A stretch of DNA of 64,000 bases from Bacillus sp. REN16 (GTDB lineage: Bacteria > Bacillota > Bacilli > Bacillales > Bacillaceae_L). A program made the position numbers and the translations under genes. The notes beneath the pieces were generated by a model, which was not told the DNA's origin, made no database searches, and saw nothing but the letters and a program-made list of their open reading frames with translations. The stretch is from the NCBI RefSeq assembly GCF_020731355.1, contig NZ_JAJFZK010000009.1:1-64000 (forward strand). Reading direction: 5' to 3'. Shown here piece after piece: positions 9,056 through 17,942 of this stretch (position 1 is the stretch's first letter; the number at the start of each line of letters is the position of its first letter).

Positions 9056-10057
9056 CTATTGTTTCGTTGAGTTTCTAAATTCAATACGATGTGGTAATAC
9101 AACGATTTGTTCATCTACATTTTCTTTGTTCATGAACTTCGTTAATAATCTCATTGCAACAGCACCAATGTCATACATTGGCTGAACTACTGACGTAAGC
9201 TGTGGACGTACCATCAGAGCTAAACGTGTATTATCAAAGCCAATTACTTCAATATCATCAGGAATTGAATAGCCCAAATCTTGTGCACTATGGATAACAC
9301 CTAATGCCATTTCATCTGAACCAACAAAAACAGCTGTTGGCTTATCAGCTAATTCATGTATTTTCTCGAAACCTTCAATACCTGAATCATATGAGTAATC
9401 ACCTTCGATTACATATTCTTCATTGAACGAAAGTTCTGCATCTTCAATTGCACGTTTATAGCCAGCTAATTTCTTTTCACCATTGATTGGTTCAGTTAAT
9501 AGCCCGCTGATAAAGGCAATTTTCTTATGGCCCTTTTTCGTTAATTCAGTCACCGCATCATAGGATGCCTGTTCAACATCAATTGTAACAGCTGGGACCG
9601 AATTTGTGTTTTCCACTGAGGCAGCTAAAACAATTGGCACAGGAGATTTTTCGAACTCCTGAACATGTTCATCTGTTATATTTCCGCTCATAAAAACGAT
9701 ACCGTCAACCTGCTTACCAAGCATTGTATTTAAAAGATGAAATTCTTTTTCCTTATTTTGGTCCGAGTTGCTAAGGATAATATTATATTTATACATTGTC
9801 GCAATATCTTCAATCCCACGAGCTAGCTCCGAATAAAAAATATTTGAGATATCTGGAATAATAACTCCGACTGTTGTCGTTTTTTTACTAGCTAGTCCAC
9901 GAGCCACAGCATTTGGGCGATAGCCTAACCGTTCAATTGCTTCTTGTACTTTTTTTCTGGTAGTTGGTTTTACATTTGGGTTACCATTTACAACACGGGA
10001 TACCGTTGCCATGGACACATTGGCTTCCCTTGCTACATCATAAATTGTCACATTCAT
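9056..10057 (-). CDS. ccpA: Catabolite control protein A
   Basis: LacI/GalR-family master regulator of carbon catabolite control; with HPr-Ser-P it binds cre sites. The helix-turn-helix is at about 3-24 ([19 protein letters not shown]), followed by the hinge LASKKTTT and a periplasmic-binding-protein-like core. The first in-frame GTG at 10066 overlaps the AGGAG site, so ATG 10057 (AGGAG, 8-nt spacing, 333 aa) is the real start. Likely targets in this window are the cre-like sites at acsA/acuA (6508) and upstream of the amylopullulanase (59100 and 59166). Confidence 0.97.
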   Translation of the reverse strand: MNVTIYDVAREANVSMATVSRVVNGNPNVKPTTRKKVQEAIERLGYRPNAVARGLASKKTTTVGVIIPDISNIFYSELARGIEDIATMYKYNIILSNSDQNKEKEFHLLNTMLGKQVDGIVFMSGNITDEHVQEFEKSPVPIVLAASVENTNSVPAVTIDVEQASYDAVTELTKKGHKKIAFISGLLTEPINGEKKLAGYKRAIEDAELSFNEEYVIEGDYSYDSGIEGFEKIHELADKPTAVFVGSDEMALGVIHSAQDLGYSIPDDIEVIGFDNTRLALMVRPQLTSVVQPMYDIGAVAMRLLTKFMNKENVDEQIVVLPHRIEFRNSTKQ

Positions 10058-10148
10058 TGACAGCACTCCTTATTTCAAGTTACCACTTATATGTAGTATG
10101 AACTTTTTTATACAAACAAATGTCAAATTTGCTTACTTTATGTAGATT

Positions 10149-10177
10149 ATCATACGCTACTTAGTTTATTAGGGCAA
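10149..10177 (-). promoter_or_regulatory. Candidate sigma-A promoter of ccpA
   Basis: On the minus strand TTGCCC (10172-10177) and TATGAT (10149-10154) are spaced by 17 bp. A second TTGACA nearer the gene has no good -10 at the right distance. Confidence 0.4.
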
Positions 10178-10220
10178 TTACTTTGTGTAATTATTAACAA
10201 ATTCGCAACAAAAAGCCTTC

Positions 10221-10254
10221 AAAAAACCTCCCACTATATTAGTAGGAGGTTTTT
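10221..10254 (-). terminator. Terminator of aroA
   Basis: The arms AAAACCTCC and GGAGGTTTT flank a 14-nt interval just after the aroA stop. On the minus strand the stem ends in a T run. Confidence 0.8.
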
Positions 10255-10261
10255 ATGAAAA

Positions 10262-11341
10262 CTATACACGAACAGCTTGAGATGCTTTTAGTTCTGTAAT
10301 CCATTTTTCAAATTGATCAAAATCCATTTGCTGTGCTGAGTCAGATAAAGCAACTGCAGGATCTGGATGTACCTCCGCCATGACACCATCTGCTCCAATA
10401 GCAAGAGCGGCTTTTGCACATGGCAATAATAAATCACGACGTCCAGTTGAGTGTGTTACGTCAACAAATACTGGTAAGTGTGTTTCCTGTTTTAAGATTG
10501 GAACTGCAGAAATATCTAAAGTATTACGAGTTGCTCTTTCGTAAGTACGGATACCTCTTTCGCAAAGAATGATCTGGTCATTCCCTTGTGATATGATATA
10601 CTCAGCTGCATTTACAAACTCATCAAGCGTAGCAGCCAAACCACGTTTTAATAATACAGGCTTCTTAACTGAACCTGCTGCTTTTAATAATTCAAAGTTC
10701 TGCATGTTACGTGCACCGATTTGAATCACGTCGATGTATTCACAAGCAACATCAATATCAGCTGGGTTGACAATTTCACTGATAACAGCCATGTCAAACT
10801 CATCAGCAACACGTTTTAAAATTTGTAATCCTTCAAGTCCTAAACCTTGGAAGTCATAAGGTGAAGTTCTTGGTTTGAAGGCACCGCCGCGAAGTAAACG
10901 TAATCCATATTTCTTCGCCTCTGCCGCAACGGCAGCCGTTTGCTCATAGCTTTCAACTGCGCATGGCCCAACGATAAATTGCTGTGCGCCATTTCCAATT
11001 TTAACACCTTTCACATCTACAATTGTATCTTCAGGCTTTTTCTTACGTGAAACAAGCAGAGCTTTACGATGATCATCCTCTTGAATCTCAAGACCTGCTT
11101 TAAAGATTTCTTTAAAGATATGTTGAATAGTTGATGTTTCAAAAGGTCCTTCATTATGTTCTAAAATGTTATTTAACATTGTTCTCTCACGTACTGGATC
11201 ATAGCGATTAACACCTTGTGTTTCTTTTACTTTTCCAATTTCTTGAACCAATTTACCGCGTTCACTAATAAGTTTAAGAATTTCAAGATTAATTTCTTCC
11301 ACTCTGTCGCGAAGGTTATCTAATTCTACTGCTTTACTCAT
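10262..11341 (-). CDS. aroA: Bifunctional chorismate mutase / DAHP synthase
   Basis: Makes 3-deoxy-D-arabino-heptulosonate 7-phosphate from phosphoenolpyruvate and erythrose 4-phosphate, the first shikimate-pathway step. Residues 1-85 form an AroQ-type chorismate mutase domain that senses chorismate/prephenate for feedback inhibition. Residues ~105-355 are the KDO8P-type synthase barrel ([19 protein letters not shown], and [11 protein letters not shown] near the C-terminus). At 359 aa it matches B. subtilis AroA(G). The ATG has AGGAAAGGAAG upstream. It lies upstream of ccpA, the conserved Bacillus order, but has its own terminator. Confidence 0.97.
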   Translation of the reverse strand: MSKAVELDNLRDRVEEINLEILKLISERGKLVQEIGKVKETQGVNRYDPVRERTMLNNILEHNEGPFETSTIQHIFKEIFKAGLEIQEDDHRKALLVSRKKKPEDTIVDVKGVKIGNGAQQFIVGPCAVESYEQTAAVAAEAKKYGLRLLRGGAFKPRTSPYDFQGLGLEGLQILKRVADEFDMAVISEIVNPADIDVACEYIDVIQIGARNMQNFELLKAAGSVKKPVLLKRGLAATLDEFVNAAEYIISQGNDQIILCERGIRTYERATRNTLDISAVPILKQETHLPVFVDVTHSTGRRDLLLPCAKAALAIGADGVMAEVHPDPAVALSDSAQQMDFDQFEKWITELKASQAVRV

Positions 11342-11422
11342 CTCTCTCTTCCTTTCCTACTATAAGCTTTAAGTTGTCGCAATTTAACCGAAAATATGAT
11401 ACATTTCAAGTAATTAGAATTC

Positions 11423-11451
11423 ATTATAAACGAATTTATTTAATATGTCAC
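11423..11451 (-). promoter_or_regulatory. Sigma-A promoter of aroA
   Basis: On the minus strand GTGACA (11446-11451) and TATAAT (11423-11428) are separated by exactly 17 bp. Confidence 0.6.
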
Positions 11452-11526
11452 TAAATTTTTTATTACTTAAACGCTTTTAAGCAATAAAGTAATCTTTTAT
11501 TCCTGAAAACATAGGTGAATAACACA

Positions 11527-13677
11527 ATGGAAAAAAATCCAACAATTTTTGCACTTGATATTGGTACACGTTCTGTCGTCGGACTTATTGTAAGACAAAC
11601 GGGTTCTTCTTATAAAATAATCGACATCGTCATTCGTGAACATAAGGAAAGAGCCATGGTCGATGGTCAAATTCACGATGTTATTGCTGTCTCTAATGTA
11701 ATACGTGAAATAAAGGAAACGCTAGAGGAAAAGCATGGTAAATTAACTAAAGCCGCTGTTGCCGCTGCAGGAAGAGCCTTAAAAACGGAACGTTCAAATG
11801 AAACCATTCAGATCTCCTCAAAGCCCCTGATTCAAAAAGAGGACATTTTACATTTAGAATTAAGCGCTGTTCAAAAAGCTCAATATGCATTAGCTGAAAA
11901 AAATCAATCAGAAAAAAGCTATGATTACTACTGTGTGGGCTATTCTGTTATCCATTACTACTTAGACAATCAAGAAATAGGCAATCTAATCGAACAACAA
12001 GGAAATGAAGTCAGTGTTGAGATTATCTCGACTTTCCTTCCAAAGGTTGTCGTCGAATCATTAATTTCTGCTTTGCACCGAGCCGGCCTTGAAATGCAGG
12101 CCTTAACCCTTGAGCCAATTGCCGCAATCAATGTCCTCATTCCACAATCAATGCGGAGATTAAACGTGGCATTAGTTGATATTGGGGCAGGGACTTCTGA
12201 CATCGCTATTACAGATGAAGGAACTGTTGTTGCATATGGCATGGTACCTATTGCGGGGGACGAAATTACGGAAGCAATTAGTGACCATCTTCTCCTTGAC
12301 TTTCCACTGGCCGAGCAAGCAAAGCGTGATTTATTAGCAAATGATACCATTCAGGTTGTCGATATTCTTGGCTTTGAAACTGAAATAGGCAAGCAAGAAG
12401 TAATAGACAATATTTGTGACTCAATTGATAGATTAGCAGAATCGATTCGAGATGAAATTCTAAGTTTAAATAAAAATAAATCACCAAAAGCTGTTATGCT
12501 CGTTGGTGGGGGCAGTTTAACTCCCCAACTTCCAAAACGGCTCGCAGCCTTACTGGATTTACCTGAAAACCGTGTTGCGATTCGCGGAATTGATGCAATT
12601 AATCAAGTTGAAATGACCGAAGATATTCAAAGCGGGCCTGAACTCGTTACACCAATTGGTATTGCCATTGCATCAAGTCAATCACCTGTTCATTACGTCA
12701 ATGTAACAGTCAATCAAAAATCAGTGAGACTTTTCGAAATGAAGCGTCTTACTGTTGGAGATAGTTTACTTGCAGCTGGTATTAAAATGTACAAGCTTTA
12801 TGGAAAACCAGGGATGGCGATGATTGTGAAGGTGAACAATCAATCCATCACAATACCTGGTGGACAAGGGGAATCCCCTATTCTATTAAGAAATGGCGAG
12901 CCATGTTCATTTGAAACTGAAATTACAAATGGGGATGAGATCATTGTTAGCAAAGGAAGAGACGGTGCCAAAGCAACTGTGAGAGTTAAAGAACTAATTG
13001 ATGATATCCCTCAAAAAAAGATTTACGTAAACGGCGAAGAAATGGTTATAACTGCCATTATCAAGCAAAATCATCAACTGGCTGACCTAGAAAATTTTGT
13101 TCATGATCATGATGAAATCACATTTTATTTTCCTGAAAGAATCGACGAAATCATTCAAACGAGCACTTTTCCATTACGTGATGAGATCATAAACGAATTT
13201 ACCCTTTCTTTAAATGAGCAAACCTTTCAACTAGAACAGTTTTCTGCCAAATTACTGAAAAATGGAGCTAAGGTTTCCAAACATACACCTATTCAAGATC
13301 AGGATTCCTTTGAAATTGTTCTGGGGACTGCTCCTACTTTACGTCTGTTTGCAGACTCTCAAAAACTTAAGCTGGACTATTCAATCCAGGTATTCTTTCA
13401 GGAGAAAATGATATCCCTCAATAAGCCATTATATGAATTTTATCGAAATGGTGAAATACTTCATGAGGATGATCATCTTAAACATGGAGATAAGCTTCAA
13501 CTGAAAAGAAATGAAGTGGAGCCGTTTATTTTTCAGGATTTATTTCGCTTTGTCGATATTCAATTACCTACCGCTTCAGCTGGCAGATTCATGCTCTTGA
13601 AAAATGGTGAGGAATGCACATTTTTTGATGTCCTTTCACCAGGGGATCATTTAGATATTATTTGGCCAAAAAGGTAA
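11527..13677 (+). CDS. FtsA-like actin-fold ATPase with long C-terminal extension
   Basis: The N-terminal ~380 residues are an FtsA/PilM-type actin-like ATPase. They have DIGTRSVVG (11-19), DIGAGTSDI (218-226) and adenosine motif GGGS (327-330). True FtsA is about 420-440 aa; this protein is 716. The extra ~320 residues hold short beta-rich stretches that read like repeated small domains (for example VNGEEMVIT, KNGAKVSK, RNGEILHEDD). No membrane segment and no C-terminal amphipathic FtsA anchor are evident. ATG 11527, with AGGTGA upstream, is preferred over GTG 11515. The genuine ftsA belongs with ftsZ elsewhere, so this is a paralogue of unknown role. Confidence 0.85.
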   Translation: MEKNPTIFALDIGTRSVVGLIVRQTGSSYKIIDIVIREHKERAMVDGQIHDVIAVSNVIREIKETLEEKHGKLTKAAVAAAGRALKTERSNETIQISSKPLIQKEDILHLELSAVQKAQYALAEKNQSEKSYDYYCVGYSVIHYYLDNQEIGNLIEQQGNEVSVEIISTFLPKVVVESLISALHRAGLEMQALTLEPIAAINVLIPQSMRRLNVALVDIGAGTSDIAITDEGTVVAYGMVPIAGDEITEAISDHLLLDFPLAEQAKRDLLANDTIQVVDILGFETEIGKQEVIDNICDSIDRLAESIRDEILSLNKNKSPKAVMLVGGGSLTPQLPKRLAALLDLPENRVAIRGIDAINQVEMTEDIQSGPELVTPIGIAIASSQSPVHYVNVTVNQKSVRLFEMKRLTVGDSLLAAGIKMYKLYGKPGMAMIVKVNNQSITIPGGQGESPILLRNGEPCSFETEITNGDEIIVSKGRDGAKATVRVKELIDDIPQKKIYVNGEEMVITAIIKQNHQLADLENFVHDHDEITFYFPERIDEIIQTSTFPLRDEIINEFTLSLNEQTFQLEQFSAKLLKNGAKVSKHTPIQDQDSFEIVLGTAPTLRLFADSQKLKLDYSIQVFFQEKMISLNKPLYEFYRNGEILHEDDHLKHGDKLQLKRNEVEPFIFQDLFRFVDIQLPTASAGRFMLLKNGEECTFFDVLSPGDHLDIIWPKR

Positions 13678-13688
13678 TATCATAGATC

Positions 13689-13728
13689 GAAAAAGTCCAT
13701 GGTGGGTTGCCATGGACTAATTTTTTAT
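13689..13728. terminator. Bidirectional terminator between the FtsA-like gene and ytxJ
   Basis: The arms AGTCCATGG and CCATGGACT flank a 7-nt loop, with an A run before and TTTTTT after. It serves both convergent units. Confidence 0.85.
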
Positions 13729-14051
13729 TTACCTGCTGTAACTAATGATTCTTTTGTAATGCTTCTATGTGAGGCATTCCATTTGACCTTACCATCGTCA
13801 AACAGAAGTGCCTGTGGTGATTCATGTTTAATTTCGAAGTGTTCCGCAATATGGTTAGAGAGTTCCCTCGCCTCTTGAACATAAAGATAGTAAGTTGGTA
13901 CATCTTGATGTTCCGCTACAAATTGCTCATATTCATCAAATGCAGCTTTACTGATTGGACATGTTAAACTGTGTTTAATTAATATAAAGTGATTCTCTTT
14001 TTCAAGAACTTGGTTAAATTCTTCAATTGTTTCAACTTTTACTTTCCCCAT
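13725..14051 (-). CDS. ytxJ: YtxJ, bacilliredoxin-like monothiol protein
   Basis: A 108-residue thioredoxin-fold protein with TCPIS around residue 30, the single-cysteine centre typical of the YtxJ bacillithiol-linked family. The likely role is bacillithiol-dependent thiol redox chemistry. ATG 14060 lies only 2 nt from the AGGAG site, so the ATG three codons later (14051) is preferred. It is the last gene of ytxG-ytxH-ytxJ, a general-stress operon in B. subtilis. Confidence 0.85.
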   Translation of the reverse strand: MGKVKVETIEEFNQVLEKENHFILIKHSLTCPISKAAFDEYEQFVAEHQDVPTYYLYVQEARELSNHIAEHFEIKHESPQALLFDDGKVKWNASHRSITKESLVTAGK

Positions 14052-14065
14052 GTTTTCCATCTCTC

Positions 14066-14476
14066 CTATGAATTCGTTGTTTGTGTACTTTTTTCTGCTT
14101 CTGTTAAAGCTTGCTGTGCTTCGGCTAGCTTTTCCTGGAATAATTCTTTATTTTCAGCATGGTCCTCAAGATTAGTTTCTGTAGGTGCGGCAGTAGAATC
14201 ATCGGCTTCTAGTTCTTGGTTGACTTGTCCTAAATCAGGCTCATTTTGACCAGCAGGAGCTTTAAAATCTTTTACTTTTGTTAAAATTTGATTAGACTGG
14301 TCAGAAATAGTTTTAGTTAACGTATTTGTTTTTTCCTTTACAACAGAAGCTTGATCATTAATCTGCTTACGTAAATCCTGACCTGTTTTTGGTGCTAGAA
14401 ATAGTGCTGTTGCAGCTCCTACCGCAGCACCTACGATTGTACCAAGTATAAAATTTGATCCGCTATTTTTTCCCAT
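14066..14476 (-). CDS. ytxH: YtxH-family membrane-associated stress protein
   Basis: A 136-residue protein with one N-terminal Gly/Ala-rich membrane segment (FILGTIVGAAVGAATALFLA, about 9-28) followed by the conserved PKTGQDLRKQI and a hydrophilic, Gln/Glu/Thr-rich helical tail. This is the standard YtxH layout. The molecular function is unknown. It sits between ytxG and ytxJ with short gaps, indicating one operon. Confidence 0.9.
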   Translation of the reverse strand: MGKNSGSNFILGTIVGAAVGAATALFLAPKTGQDLRKQINDQASVVKEKTNTLTKTISDQSNQILTKVKDFKAPAGQNEPDLGQVNQELEADDSTAAPTETNLEDHAENKELFQEKLAEAQQALTEAEKSTQTTNS

Positions 14477-14491
14477 TGTAATCCCCTTTCA

Positions 14492-14929
14492 TTAATTAGA
14501 AATTTCTTTGTCATGCTTTTGTTTCTTATCTTTCCATTTATCCCACATCTCTATTACAGCATTGCCTACTTGAACTACCTGTGAGATTTTGGTTTTGTTT
14601 TTCTCCAATTGTACAGCAACCTCTTCTGTCACATTTCCTACTGATTGATTAAAGCGTTGCAATGATGTTCCAACATCCTTAACAGCGTAAACGACTGTAT
14701 TCAAACTTTCGGACTTCTGCTGAATATCTTCTGCAAGCTTATTTGTTTTATGCAAAAGTGCCGTCGTTTCACTTGTTACACCCTCCATCTGTTTTTCTAA
14801 CCCAGATAAAGTTCCCGCCACATTGTCCAATGTTATTTGAAGAGAACGAAGTGTTCTTGAGAGATAAATTACTAAAATTAAAAATGCCACGGCAATGACT
14901 GCAACGCTTATGTATACGATAAGAATCAT
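14492..14929 (-). CDS. ytxG: YtxG, DUF948 membrane protein
   Basis: A 145-residue protein with an N-terminal membrane segment ([20 protein letters not shown]) and a long coiled-coil region, matching DUF948. The longer reading frame to 14971 is rejected because a strong AAGGAGGTG lies 8 nt before the ATG at 14929. It is first in the ytxGHJ operon, known in B. subtilis as a sigma-B/sigma-H stress operon. Function is unknown. Confidence 0.88.
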   Translation of the reverse strand: MILIVYISVAVIAVAFLILVIYLSRTLRSLQITLDNVAGTLSGLEKQMEGVTSETTALLHKTNKLAEDIQQKSESLNTVVYAVKDVGTSLQRFNQSVGNVTEEVAVQLEKNKTKISQVVQVGNAVIEMWDKWKDKKQKHDKEISN

Positions 14930-14981
14930 CGTGATGCACCTCCTTCTATCTTTCTTACCCGATTTTACCATTATTAATCAT

Positions 14982-15006
14982 ATACCCCTATTGTTTTACT
15001 TTCGAC
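14982..15006 (-). promoter_or_regulatory. Candidate sigma-B promoter of ytxGHJ
   Basis: On the minus strand GTCGAA (15001-15006) and GGGTAT (14982-14987) are separated by 13 bp. This resembles the sigma-B consensus GTTTAA-N12-15-GGGTAT and agrees with the known stress control of the operon in B. subtilis. Confidence 0.5.
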
Positions 15007-15120
15007 ATTTTCTATTGAATTCCTTCACAGAATTTGACTCATATATAATTAGTAAACAATTTTCTTGTATTAGGTTACAATAAGATTGTACATAAGCAAA
15101 GGATATGGAGGCAATAAATC

Positions 15121-16236
15121 ATGAAAGATCAGCGTATTGAAACACTTGCTCGAAATTTAATTAATTATTCTGTACGCCTTCAAGAAGGTGAAAAAGTACT
15201 AATTGAAAACTTTGGTTTACAGCGTGAACTTGTCATCGCGTTAGTTAATGAAGCATATAAAGCGGGTGGGTATCCATTTGTATCGTTAAAGGACCATCAG
15301 GTTGACCGCGCCCTCTTGCTTGGGGCACAGGAAAAGCAATTTGAAATGAAAGCGGATTTCGAAGCAAAAGTCATGAGTAAGATGGATGCTTATATCGGCT
15401 TACGTTCAGGTGATAATATCAATGAATTTGCAGATATACCAGACGATAAAATGAAGATTGAAGGAAATACAGTCGGTAAAAAGGTTCATCGTGAAATTCG
15501 TGTTCCAAAGACAAAATGGGTCGTACTACGTTATCCAAATTCTTCAATGGCCCAGCTTGCAAAAATGAGCACAGAAGCATTTGAAGATTTTTATTTTGAT
15601 GTTTGTAATTTAGACTATGGAAAAATGAGCAACGCTATGGATGCTCTAGTTGAACTAATGGATAAGACAGATAAGGTTCGCCTTACTGGTCAAGGTACTG
15701 ACCTTACTTTTTCGATTAAAGGAATCAAAGCAATTAAATGTGCTGGTGAGATGAATATACCAGACGGTGAGGTATATACAGCACCTGTTCGTGATTCAAT
15801 CAATGGTACCTTAACCTATAATACACCTTCACCATATCAAGGCTTTACGTTTGAAAATGTTTCACTTACCTTTAAGGATGGAAAAATTGTGGAAGCGACT
15901 TCGAACGATAATGAGCGTATTAATAAGATTCTTGATACAGATGAAGGGGCACGTTATATCGGTGAGTTTGCAATTGGTGTAAACCCATATATCCAGCATC
16001 CAATGCAGGATATACTATTTGATGAAAAAATCGATGGCAGCTTCCACTTTACACCTGGGCAAGCATATGATGATGCCTACAACGGAAATAATTCAAATAT
16101 CCACTGGGATATGGTGAATATCCAACGACCGGAATATGGCGGTGGAGAAATCTATTTTGATGATGTGCTGATTCGGAAAGATGGCCGTTTCGTCATCACT
16201 GAACTTGAGCCATTAAATCCGGAAAACCTAAAATGA
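15121..16236 (+). CDS. ampS: Aminopeptidase, M29 family
   Basis: A 371-residue cytoplasmic leucyl/arginyl-type aminopeptidase of the thermophilic metalloaminopeptidase family. Conserved metal ligands are recognisable: Glu in CAGEMN, Glu in YIGEFAIG, His/Tyr in FHFTPGQAY, and His/Asp in NIHWDMV. The ATG has TGGAGG at 9-nt spacing. The gene stands alone, with a strong terminator downstream, convergent with murC. In B. subtilis ampS lies elsewhere, so this is a local difference in order. Confidence 0.93.
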   Translation: MKDQRIETLARNLINYSVRLQEGEKVLIENFGLQRELVIALVNEAYKAGGYPFVSLKDHQVDRALLLGAQEKQFEMKADFEAKVMSKMDAYIGLRSGDNINEFADIPDDKMKIEGNTVGKKVHREIRVPKTKWVVLRYPNSSMAQLAKMSTEAFEDFYFDVCNLDYGKMSNAMDALVELMDKTDKVRLTGQGTDLTFSIKGIKAIKCAGEMNIPDGEVYTAPVRDSINGTLTYNTPSPYQGFTFENVSLTFKDGKIVEATSNDNERINKILDTDEGARYIGEFAIGVNPYIQHPMQDILFDEKIDGSFHFTPGQAYDDAYNGNNSNIHWDMVNIQRPEYGGGEIYFDDVLIRKDGRFVITELEPLNPENLK

Positions 16237-16239
16237 TTG

Positions 16240-16279
16240 AAAAAGGACCTTTGCGAGTTATTCGCAAGGTCCCTTTTGA
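16240..16279. terminator. Bidirectional terminator between ampS and murC
   Basis: AAAAGGACCTTTGCGA pairs with TTCGCAAGGTCCCTTTT across a 4-nt loop; it is T-rich on one side and A-rich on the other. Confidence 0.85.
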
Positions 16280-16282
16280 CTC

Positions 16283-17581
16283 TTAAACTAAAGCTTCTTC
16301 GTATGCTTTTTGAAATTTTTGAATGTCTCCTGCTCCCATAAAGATCAACACACTGTTCTCATGTTTTTTAAGTACAGACGTATTGTCCTCCTTAATTAAT
16401 TCGGCTCCAGGGATTTTACCTTGCAGGTCAACGATGGAAAGTTCCCCTTTATTCTCACGCGCTGAGCCAAAAATATCACAAAGGTATACTTGATCCGCTT
16501 TTGCCAAGCTTGCAGCAAAGTCATCTAAAAATGTTTGTGTTCTTGTAAACGTATGTGGTTGGAAAATCGCGACGATTTCACGGTCAGGGTATTTTTGCCG
16601 TGCTGCTTCAATGGTTGCATTGATTTCGGTTGGATGATGTGCATAATCATCAATAATTATTTGATCTCCAACCCGCTTCTCAGAGAATCTGCGCTTCACA
16701 CCTTGGAAGCTTAATAAACGATCTTGAATGATGGACACATCAATATTTTCATAATGGCAAAGTGTAATCACACCCAATGCATTTAACACATTATGATTTC
16801 CGTATCCATGGATAGAAAAAGTTGCAAAAAAAGTATTACGTACAAACACATCGAAGGTCGTACCTTCCGTGCTTTTTTGAATATTACGTGCCTGGAAATC
16901 ATTTTCTTCACCGAATCCATAGAAAACAACAGGAACCTTTGCCTGAATACTTTGAAGATACTCATCATCTCCGCAAGCAATAATTCCCTTTTTCACCTGA
17001 AGGGCCATTTCCTGGAAGGCATTGAAGACATCGTCAACATTTGCAAAATAATCCGGATGATCAAAATCGATATTTGTCATAACGCAATAGTCAGGGTGAT
17101 AACTTAGGAAATGACGTCGGTATTCACATGCCTCAAACACAAAGTTCTTATTATTCTCAGAACCCCTCCCACTTCCATCCCCGATTAAATAGGAAGTAGG
17201 CTCAGCTCCCTGCAGGACATGTGCAAGTAAGCCTGTCGTCGACGTTTTTCCGTGGGAGCCTGTTACGGCAACACTCGTATATTTCTTCATAAATTCACCT
17301 AAGAAACGGTGATATCGAATAACAGGTAGCCCCATTTCATTCGCTTTTGCTATTTCTTCATGAGTATCAGGATAGGCGTTCCCGGCAATTACAGTCAGAC
17401 CTTCATGAATATTGTCCTTATCAAAGGGCAAAATCTTTATTCCTCTTTCCTCTAAGGGCTTTTGTGTGAAATAAAATTTTTCATGATCAGACCCTTGAAC
17501 TTCATAATTCATATCATGAAGTATCTGTGCCAATGAACTCATGCCAGTACCTTTGATTCCAACGAAGTGGTAAACTGTCAT
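16283..17581 (-). CDS. murC: UDP-N-acetylmuramate--L-alanine ligase
   Basis: Adds L-alanine to UDP-MurNAc, the first peptide step of peptidoglycan precursor synthesis. The 432 residues fit the family. The UDP-binding N-terminus has [10 protein letters not shown] (7-16), the ATP loop [10 protein letters not shown] is at 107-116, and the central domain has [11 protein letters not shown] 17581, with GGAGG at 8-nt spacing, is chosen over an earlier start at 17599. The next gene upstream on the strand is sftA, as in B. subtilis. Confidence 0.96.
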   Translation of the reverse strand: MTVYHFVGIKGTGMSSLAQILHDMNYEVQGSDHEKFYFTQKPLEERGIKILPFDKDNIHEGLTVIAGNAYPDTHEEIAKANEMGLPVIRYHRFLGEFMKKYTSVAVTGSHGKTSTTGLLAHVLQGAEPTSYLIGDGSGRGSENNKNFVFEACEYRRHFLSYHPDYCVMTNIDFDHPDYFANVDDVFNAFQEMALQVKKGIIACGDDEYLQSIQAKVPVVFYGFGEENDFQARNIQKSTEGTTFDVFVRNTFFATFSIHGYGNHNVLNALGVITLCHYENIDVSIIQDRLLSFQGVKRRFSEKRVGDQIIIDDYAHHPTEINATIEAARQKYPDREIVAIFQPHTFTRTQTFLDDFAASLAKADQVYLCDIFGSARENKGELSIVDLQGKIPGAELIKEDNTSVLKKHENSVLIFMGAGDIQKFQKAYEEALV

Positions 17582-17936
17582 ATAAAGAACCTCCAACAAT
17601 GTCTATCTGTAAGACAGTATATGAAATTCATCTAGTTTTGATAATTGTACCCATGATTTTGAGATTGGTGCCAATGAATTTTTATGTATATATACAATCA
17701 TCTCACATTTTTTCATTATAGCACTAATCATTGGTGAAGACCATTACGAAAAAATGACTAGAGTTTTCTTGAAAGTTATGTAGTATGTCCCAGAATCTAA
17801 AGAATTGAAATGGGATGAGTTATCCTTATTATGAACGTAGGACCATAGAAATAACCTTTGCTAAGTTGATTTTGTCCCGTTTAACCGTGATAGGTCTTTT
17901 TGACTATCTATATAAAAAAGCCGATAACAAATGTTA
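17582..17936. other. 355-bp gap upstream of murC
   Basis: AT-rich, with no convincing gene. It should hold the murC promoter on the minus strand, but I cannot pick a single clear -35/-10 pair. Its right end contains the sftA terminator. Confidence 0.5.
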
Positions 17937-17942
17937 TCAGCC
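17914..17942 (-). terminator. Terminator of sftA overlapping its stop codon
   Basis: The plus strand reads GCCGATAACA-AA-TGTTATCAGCC preceded by AAAAAA, so on the minus strand it is a hairpin followed by a T run. The sftA stop codon lies within the stem. Confidence 0.8.

Noticed and set aside
11466-11481. Palindrome CTTAAACGCTTTTAAG between aroA and the FtsA-like gene as a CcpA site
   Set aside because: It lacks the TG...CA ends of a cre; it may be an AT-rich chance palindrome near the aroA promoter.
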